Origin: Atopobiaceae bacterium
GTDB lineage: Bacteria > Actinomycetota > Coriobacteriia > Coriobacteriales > Atopobiaceae
Reading direction: 5' to 3'
Length of the DNA: 64,000 bases
Assembly: GCA_022655215.1 (NCBI GenBank)
Contig: JALCUE010000001.1
Span: 744,001-808,000, forward strand
Part shown: positions 59,427 to 64,000 of the stretch, in pieces
Numbering within the stretch: the stretch's first letter is position 1
Layout: each line of letters begins with the position of its first letter
Notes under the pieces: model-generated
Database searches by the model: none
Seen by the model: only the letters and a program-made list of their open reading frames with translations
What the model was told of the DNA's origin: nothing
Made by a program: the position numbers and the translations under genes

Positions 59427-60481
59427 AGGTCGCCTTCGAGGCTCGAGCGGATCCCGTCGAGAAGATCGAGATAGTCATCAAGGGTGAGACATCTCATGGC
59501 GGCATCGCGCATCGCGCCGGCACGGGGCAGGCCCTTGAGGTACCAGCCTGCGAGGCTTCTCGCCCTCGCCATCCTGCCCCCGGTGGCGTCGAGGAGCCTC
59601 ACGTGGCACTCGAACGCACCCAGACGGTCCGCCGTCGTGGGCGGCACCACCTCGCGTCCGGACAACCGGTCGAGGGCACGGGAGAAGACCCAGGGATCCC
59701 CATAGGAGCCACGGGCCACGAAGACCGCGGCGGCCCCCGTCTCATGCAGGATGTCCACGCAGGCCTTCTCGTCCATGGCGTCGCCGGATGCGATGACCGG
59801 GATGCCCACGGCGCTCACGACCTCGGCGATCGCAGATCGGTCCGAGGCCCCATGGTAGAGCTGCGAGCGGGTGCGCCCGTGAACGGCGACGGCACTGGCC
59901 CCGGCATCCTCCATCCTGCTCGCGAACTCGGGGGCGACGATGGCGTCGGAGGTGAGACCGAGGCGTATCTTGCAGGTCACGGGCACGTCTGCCTCCTCCG
60001 TGCAGGCACGGATGATGGCGGCAGCCTGGTCGGGATCCGCGAGGAGAGCCGAGCCCTCCCCCTTCCGCGTGACCTTGGGGACGGGGCAGGCCATGTTCAC
60101 GTCGATGAGGGCGAGCCTGTCACGAAGGCGCTCCTGAACGCCTATGACGGCCTCGCGGAACTGCCCGACGTCGCGTCCGAAGAGCTGCACCGCGATGTCG
60201 GGCTCCGCGTCACAGGGGTCGACCAGCTCCCAGGTCTTCAGCGAGCCGTAGTGCATCCCCGCCACGGAGACCATCTCCGTATAGGCCAGTGCGGCACCAC
60301 CGGAACGGGCCATGGTGCGATAGGCCGCATCCGAGACACCCGCCATGGGGGCCATGAGGAAGGGAGCGGCCGAGAGACGGCTCCGGAGGTCACTCGTCCG
60401 CGACCAGGGCTCGACGTGGTCGGAGAGGTTGGCGGCAGCGGCATGGAGTCGCAGGACACGGGAGGCGTCAGATCGAGTCAC
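59423..60481 (-). CDS. dusB: tRNA-dihydrouridine synthase (DusB type)
   Basis: This 352-residue FMN enzyme reduces uridines in the tRNA D-loop. It has LMAPMAGVSDAAYR, the catalytic cysteine C132 (NMACPVPKV), KIRLG and HGRTRSQLY. The start is GTG 60481 with GGGAGGAT 5 bp upstream, which leaves a ~40-residue N-terminal extension before the TIM barrel. It overlaps the upstream alpha/beta hydrolase by 14 bp. Confidence 0.94.
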   Translation of the reverse strand: MTRSDASRVLRLHAAAANLSDHVEPWSRTSDLRSRLSAAPFLMAPMAGVSDAAYRTMARSGGAALAYTEMVSVAGMHYGSLKTWELVDPCDAEPDIAVQLFGRDVGQFREAVIGVQERLRDRLALIDVNMACPVPKVTRKGEGSALLADPDQAAAIIRACTEEADVPVTCKIRLGLTSDAIVAPEFASRMEDAGASAVAVHGRTRSQLYHGASDRSAIAEVVSAVGIPVIASGDAMDEKACVDILHETGAAAVFVARGSYGDPWVFSRALDRLSGREVVPPTTADRLGAFECHVRLLDATGGRMARARSLAGWYLKGLPRAGAMRDAAMRCLTLDDYLDLLDGIRSSLEGDL

Positions 60482-61295
60482 GGCATCCTCCCGCGAGCTC
60501 GACGAGACCTGTGACCTCATCGGGGGCATCGGTCACCGTGTTGTGCCCGGCTCCCTTGATGACATGGAGCTCCACTCCGAGGTCGGCCGCCCATGCCGCC
60601 ATGGCTGGGGCCACGACACCGAGCTTGTCATGCTTGCCGATCCCCAGGACGGCGGGAATCGACCTGGGCAGGGCGAGGGTGGCCGGGGCGTCGACGACCG
60701 CCGCATAGCAGTCATGGGAGGCGGCAAGCATCCCCCTCCTGCCGAGGCCCTCGAGTTCGGCGGTGAAGGACTCCGCGGCCTCGGCCGTCTCGCATGACCC
60801 GGAGGCGGCGGAGCGGACGTAGTAGCCCCACGGCAAGAGCTTCGCGATCGAGTCGTAGTGCAGGAGGCTCCACCTCTCGACGGGTGTGAGGTGATAGCCG
60901 AAGGGCGTGCCGTCGAGCATGAGCGCACCCGAGACGAGCCCGGGCCTCAGGGCCCCGAGCGCCTGGATGACATAGCAGCCGAGGGAGTGCCCGCAGGCCA
61001 CACAGCTCGTGACGCCCTCGATCCCGAGGATGGCCGAGAGGTCGTCGGCGCAGGTGGCGAAGGAGTACCCTCCGTCGCGTCGCGACGCCCCATGGAGCGG
61101 CGAGTCCCAGCTCACGCAGAACCAGCCCTTGTCGGCAAGCCTCCGAGCGACCGGCTCCCAGGAGAGGTGCGAGGAGGTGAGACCGTGACAGAGCAGGGCG
61201 CACCGACCGCTCCCCCTCCTGCCATACGTCCAATAGGCGATGCCATCGGAATCGTAGTCGTGCCGAACGCCCTCATGTGACATGGAATCAGTCAT
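60468..61295 (-). CDS. Alpha/beta hydrolase
   Basis: This 275-residue soluble alpha/beta hydrolase has the oxyanion HG motif ([13 protein letters not shown]) and the nucleophile elbow GHSLG (S104). A late aspartate lies in GKHDKLG and the catalytic histidine in GAGHNTV. The substrate is unknown. ATG 61295 overlaps the lepA stop by 8 bp (a second ATG lies at 61283), and the gene overlaps dusB by 14 bp. It is thus fully embedded in a translation operon, which is unusual for this enzyme class. Confidence 0.88.
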   Translation of the reverse strand: MTDSMSHEGVRHDYDSDGIAYWTYGRRGSGRCALLCHGLTSSHLSWEPVARRLADKGWFCVSWDSPLHGASRRDGGYSFATCADDLSAILGIEGVTSCVACGHSLGCYVIQALGALRPGLVSGALMLDGTPFGYHLTPVERWSLLHYDSIAKLLPWGYYVRSAASGSCETAEAAESFTAELEGLGRRGMLAASHDCYAAVVDAPATLALPRSIPAVLGIGKHDKLGVVAPAMAAWAADLGVELHVIKGAGHNTVTDAPDEVTGLVELAGGCRDSI

Positions 61296-63096
61296 CGACC
61301 TTGAGGATGGCCATGAAGGCCTCCTGCGGCACTTCGACGCTGCCGATCGCCTTCATCCTCTTCTTGCCCTCCTTCTGCTTCTCGAGGAGCTTGCGCTTGC
61401 GGGAGATGTCGCCGCCGTAGCACTTGGCGAGGACGTCCTTCCTGCGCGCACGCACCGTGGAGCGGGCGATGATCCGTCCGCCGACCGCCGCCTGGATGGG
61501 CACCTCGAAGAGCTGCTGGGGGATGATCTCCTTCAGCTTGTCGCACAGGGAGCGGCCGCGGGCGTAGGCCTTGTCGCGGTGGATGATGAACGAGAGCGCG
61601 TCGACCGCCTCGCCGGCGAGCAGGATGTCGAGCTTCACGAGGTCGCTCGTCTGATACTCGTCCAGATCGTAGTCGAGGCTCGCATAGCCCTTCGTACGAC
61701 TCTTGAGCTGGTCGAAGTAGTCCATGATCAGCTCGGAGAGGGGCATGTGCCAGTGCATCTCGACCGTCTTGGGGCCGAGGTAGACCATGTCCTCGAAGGA
61801 GCCATGGTGGTCGACGGTGAGGTCCATGACCGCACCCACATAGGTATCCGGCACGATGACCTTGACCTTGAGGAACGGCTCCTCGATGTGGTCGATGCGC
61901 GTGACGTCGGGCATGTCCTGTGGGCTGGTGATCTCGACCATCTCGCCGTTGCTCAGGAAGACGTGGAAGTCGACGGAGGGACTCGTGGCGATGAGGTCCA
62001 GGTCGAACTCGCGCTCGAGCCGCTCCTTCACGACCTCCATGTGGAGAAGACCGAGGAAGCCGACGCGGAAGCCGAAGCCCAGGGCCACGGAGGTCTCGGG
62101 GGTGTAGGTGATGGCCGGGTCGTTCAAGATCAACTTGTCGAGAGCATCACGCAGGTTCTCGTACTGCTCGGTGTCTATGGGGAAGAGCCCCGTGAACACC
62201 ATGGGCTTGGCCTCGCGATAGCCCTCGCAGGGGCTGGCACAGGGCCTGTCGGCGAGCGTTATCGTGTCGCCGACCTTGATGAGCGCCGGGTCCTTGAGAC
62301 CGGTCACGACATAGCCCACCTCGCCCACGCCGAGGTCGGCGGTGGCTATCTGCTTGGGACGCTTGCAGCCGACCTCCTCGACGTCGAAGGTGTCCCCGAG
62401 CGCCATGAGACGCACGGTGTCGCCAGCGGCGATGCGGCCGTCGAAGACGCGCACGATGGCTATGACGCCACGATAGGAGTCGAACCATGAATCGATGATG
62501 AGGGCTTTGAGCGGAGCGTCCGCGTCGCCGGCAGGAGGCGGCACGAGGACGGTGACCGCCTCCAGGAGGTCGTGTATCCCCGCGCCGGTCTTTCCGGAGA
62601 CGCACACGGCATCCTCGGCGGGGAGCGCGAGGGCCTCCTCTATCTCGGCACGCACGCGCTCCGGTTCCGCCGACGGGAGGTCGATCTTGTTGATGGCCGG
62701 AACGATCTCGAGGTTCGCGTTCATCGCGAGGAGGGCGTTCGAGACGGTCTGGGCCTCCACGCCCTGGGTGGCGTCCACGACGAGCACGGCCCCCTCGCAA
62801 GCAGCGAGGGAACGTGAGACCTCGTACGAGAAGTCGACGTGACCCGGGGTGTCGATGAGGTTGAACTGATACGTCTCGCCGTCGTCGGCCTCGTACATGA
62901 CGCGGACGGCATTCGACTTGATGGTGATGCCACGCTCGCGCTCGATGTCCATCGAGTCGAGCAGCTGCTCCTCCATGTCACGCTCCTCCACCGTATGCGT
63001 CGATTCGAGGATGCGATCGCAGATGGTGGACTTGCCGTGATCGATGTGGGCGATGACGGAGAAGTTCCTGATGTGGGTGCAGTCGTTTGTAGGCAT
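61288..63096 (-). CDS. lepA: Elongation factor 4 (LepA)
   Basis: This 602-residue translational GTPase has G1 AHIDHGKST (16-24), DTPGH, NKIDLP, and the LepA-specific C-terminal domain ending in [18 protein letters not shown]. LepA affects ribosome biogenesis and stalled elongation. The start ATG 63096 has no ribosome-binding site but lies 7 bp downstream of a TATTAT -10 hexamer, so its mRNA may be leaderless. It heads the minus-strand operon lepA to recO and is divergent from rpsT. Confidence 0.97.
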   Translation of the reverse strand: MPTNDCTHIRNFSVIAHIDHGKSTICDRILESTHTVEERDMEEQLLDSMDIERERGITIKSNAVRVMYEADDGETYQFNLIDTPGHVDFSYEVSRSLAACEGAVLVVDATQGVEAQTVSNALLAMNANLEIVPAINKIDLPSAEPERVRAEIEEALALPAEDAVCVSGKTGAGIHDLLEAVTVLVPPPAGDADAPLKALIIDSWFDSYRGVIAIVRVFDGRIAAGDTVRLMALGDTFDVEEVGCKRPKQIATADLGVGEVGYVVTGLKDPALIKVGDTITLADRPCASPCEGYREAKPMVFTGLFPIDTEQYENLRDALDKLILNDPAITYTPETSVALGFGFRVGFLGLLHMEVVKERLEREFDLDLIATSPSVDFHVFLSNGEMVEITSPQDMPDVTRIDHIEEPFLKVKVIVPDTYVGAVMDLTVDHHGSFEDMVYLGPKTVEMHWHMPLSELIMDYFDQLKSRTKGYASLDYDLDEYQTSDLVKLDILLAGEAVDALSFIIHRDKAYARGRSLCDKLKEIIPQQLFEVPIQAAVGGRIIARSTVRARRKDVLAKCYGGDISRKRKLLEKQKEGKKRMKAIGSVEVPQEAFMAILKVDD

Positions 63097-63103
63097 GAGG
63101 ATG

Positions 63104-63109
63104 ATAATA
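63104..63109 (-). promoter_or_regulatory. lepA -10 element, leaderless configuration
   Basis: TATTAT on the minus strand with exactly 7 bp to ATG 63096 fits the TANNNT-N7-ATG pattern of leaderless actinobacterial transcripts. No Shine-Dalgarno sequence intervenes. Confidence 0.55.
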
Positions 63110-63116
63110 GCGTATG

Positions 63117-63147
63117 AGCAGGAAATCATGCTATACTCGCTCCTGCT
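63117..63147. repeat. Inverted repeat around the rpsT -10
   Basis: AGCAGGA (63117-63123) and TCCTGCT (63141-63147) flank 17 bp that contain TATACT (63132-63137), the likely rpsT -10. It could be an operator or a coincidental 5' structure; no -35 is clear. Confidence 0.45.
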
Positions 63148-63205
63148 GCAAAACCACTGTCTCAGCAAGAGGCCTCGAACCTAGGGCGATCGAAAGGAAC
63201 CATCC

Positions 63206-63469
63206 GTGGCAAACATCAAGTCGCAGAAGAAGCGCAACAAGACGAACGAGAAGGCCCGCATCCGCAACAAGGCCGTCCGTTCCGAGCTCAAGACCGCCGT
63301 CAAGGGCGTTCACACCGCCGTCGAGGCCAACGACGCGGCGGCTGCTCAGACCGCGGCGGCGCATGCCTGCCGCCTGTTCGACAAGGCTGCCTCCAAGGGC
63401 ATCATCCACAAGAACCAGGCCGCTGACCGCAAGAGTGGCGTCCAGAAGCTTGCGAACACCGTCAAGTAG
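63206..63469 (+). CDS. rpsT: 30S ribosomal protein S20
   Basis: This 87-residue S20 is basic and helical, starting ANIKSQKKRNKTNEKARIRNKAVRSELKT, and ends in KGIIHKNQAADRKSGVQKLAN. The start is GTG 63206 with GAAAGGA upstream. It is a single-gene unit: promoter at about 63132, strong terminator after the stop. It is convergent with holA, its usual neighbour. Confidence 0.97.
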   Translation: MANIKSQKKRNKTNEKARIRNKAVRSELKTAVKGVHTAVEANDAAAAQTAAAHACRLFDKAASKGIIHKNQAADRKSGVQKLANTVK

Positions 63470-63494
63470 TGCCAAGGACATAGGCTCTTGGCTC

Positions 63495-63534
63495 GAGAGG
63501 GGCTCCGACGTGCTGGTCGGGGCCCCTCTCTCTT
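63495..63534 (+). terminator. Rho-independent terminator of rpsT
   Basis: GAGAGGGGCTCCGAC (63495-63509), loop GTGCTG and GTCGGGGCCCCTCTC (63516-63530) form a long stem with one T-G pair, followed by TCTT. It probably also serves the convergent holA. Confidence 0.85.
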
Positions 63535-63557
63535 AGCGACCGAGCATCAAGGGACCC

Positions 63558-64000
63558 TCAGCGCGTGACGATGGAGAGGACCCAGGTCCTGAATGCGATG
63601 TCGGAGTCACCGGAGCCCTTGAGGATGCGCTCGCAGGCAGCCGCGCCCTTGAGGTCGCTCACGAGCTCGTCCATGGAGAACCCTCGAGCCCATCGCACGT
63701 GGTTCTTCACCTGCCACTGGGGCCTGGACAGCGCGCTCGGCACAAGCGCGGCCTGGCCCCTCTCGTCCAAGGCCTTCGCACAGATGAGCTCGCGAAGCCT
63801 CGTCGTGAGGAACGAGTGGAGACCCACGACGGACGCGCCGGGCATGAGGCCGTACAGACCCATCGCCTTGGCGGCGTCACGTTCACAGACGGCATCGAGG
63901 AAGTCCCAGGGCTTCGGCTCGGCGATGCGCGCCACGCGCGAGCGGACGTCGTCGTAGGTGATGCGCGGGGAATCCCCGACGAGGCTCGCCAAGGACTTCA
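63558..64000 (-). CDS. holA: DNA polymerase III subunit delta (HolA), C-terminal part
   Basis: This is the C-terminal ~147 residues of a clamp-loader delta subunit; the frame stays open through the right window edge (KSLASLVGDSPRITYDDV...). The helical domain III features PWDFLDAVCERDAAKAMGL and the VGLHSFLTTRLRELI segment match HolA's 'F.L.dAl..gd...al.ll..l...G..p..ll..l' pattern. Its place next to rpsT is the conserved holA-rpsT pair, in convergent orientation here. Confidence 0.88.
   Translation of the reverse strand, partial: KSLASLVGDSPRITYDDVRSRVARIAEPKPWDFLDAVCERDAAKAMGLYGLMPGASVVGLHSFLTTRLRELICAKALDERGQAALVPSALSRPQWQVKNHVRWARGFSMDELVSDLKGAAACERILKGSGDSDIAFRTWVLSIVTR

Overview
The window reads as chromosomal housekeeping DNA from a high-GC Gram-positive bacterium of the Actinomycetota, most likely class Coriobacteriia (Olsenella/Atopobium-like). 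The evidence is gene content and order. A GarA-like FHA gene sits directly before an FtsR-type MerR gene, and lexA is divergent from a LysM-type division inhibitor followed by nrdR; both are actinobacterial arrangements. They coexist with SpoVS, HrcA, RNase Y, RNase J and an rnj-ftsK-rimO-pgsA-cinA-recA-recX-rny-spoVS-miaB-miaA-hflX run more reminiscent of Firmicutes. The species cannot be named from sequence alone. I see no prophage, intact insertion sequence or CRISPR array.

Region 1-20.8 kb is mostly on the plus strand. It holds the end of a cysteine desulfurase overlapping mnmA (tRNA 2-thiolation), a NIF3-like/zinc-ribbon pair, coaBC, nfo, an ABC-F ATPase, a heterodimeric ABC exporter with one degenerate ATPase site, an MGMT-family gene, a cysteine hydrolase and tRNA-Pro(GGG). 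A CDP-alcohol phosphotransferase, a D,D-carboxypeptidase, a GcvT-like orphan, a C-S lyase, RidA, garA-ftsR, apt and two divergent NlpC/P60 hydrolases follow.

Region 20.9-30.3 kb contains a CLC transporter, then a gene-poor, AT-richer stretch of about 0.93 kb with a 14-bp direct repeat and one decayed-looking frame. After that come trxB, two nucleobase permeases, dut, nrdR, and the SOS control region: three LexA boxes between a divS/yneA-like gene and lexA. A DUF1624/HGSNAT-type membrane protein closes the region.

Region 30.3-48.1 kb is a long minus-strand run, in transcription order: rnj, ftsK, a RodZ-like protein, yajQ, rimO, pgsA, cinA, recA (with a LexA box inside its promoter), recX, rny, a GHKL ATPase, spoVS, miaB, miaA, hflX. 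It combines DNA repair and segregation, RNA decay and tRNA modification.

Region 48.2-64 kb, also mainly minus strand, holds lepA, an alpha/beta hydrolase, dusB, hemW, a membrane-anchored J-protein, hrcA, dnaJ, phoH, ybeY, dgkA, era, recO, then rpsO and pnp separated by a heavily hairpinned leader. rpsT is divergent from lepA, and the end of holA lies at the right edge. This is translation, ribosome maturation, protein quality control and RNA turnover. The items most worth following are the membrane-anchored DnaJ variant next to hrcA, the triple LexA operator, the GarA phosphosite, the rpsO-pnp leader, the apparently leaderless lepA start and the 22.5-23.4 kb stretch.
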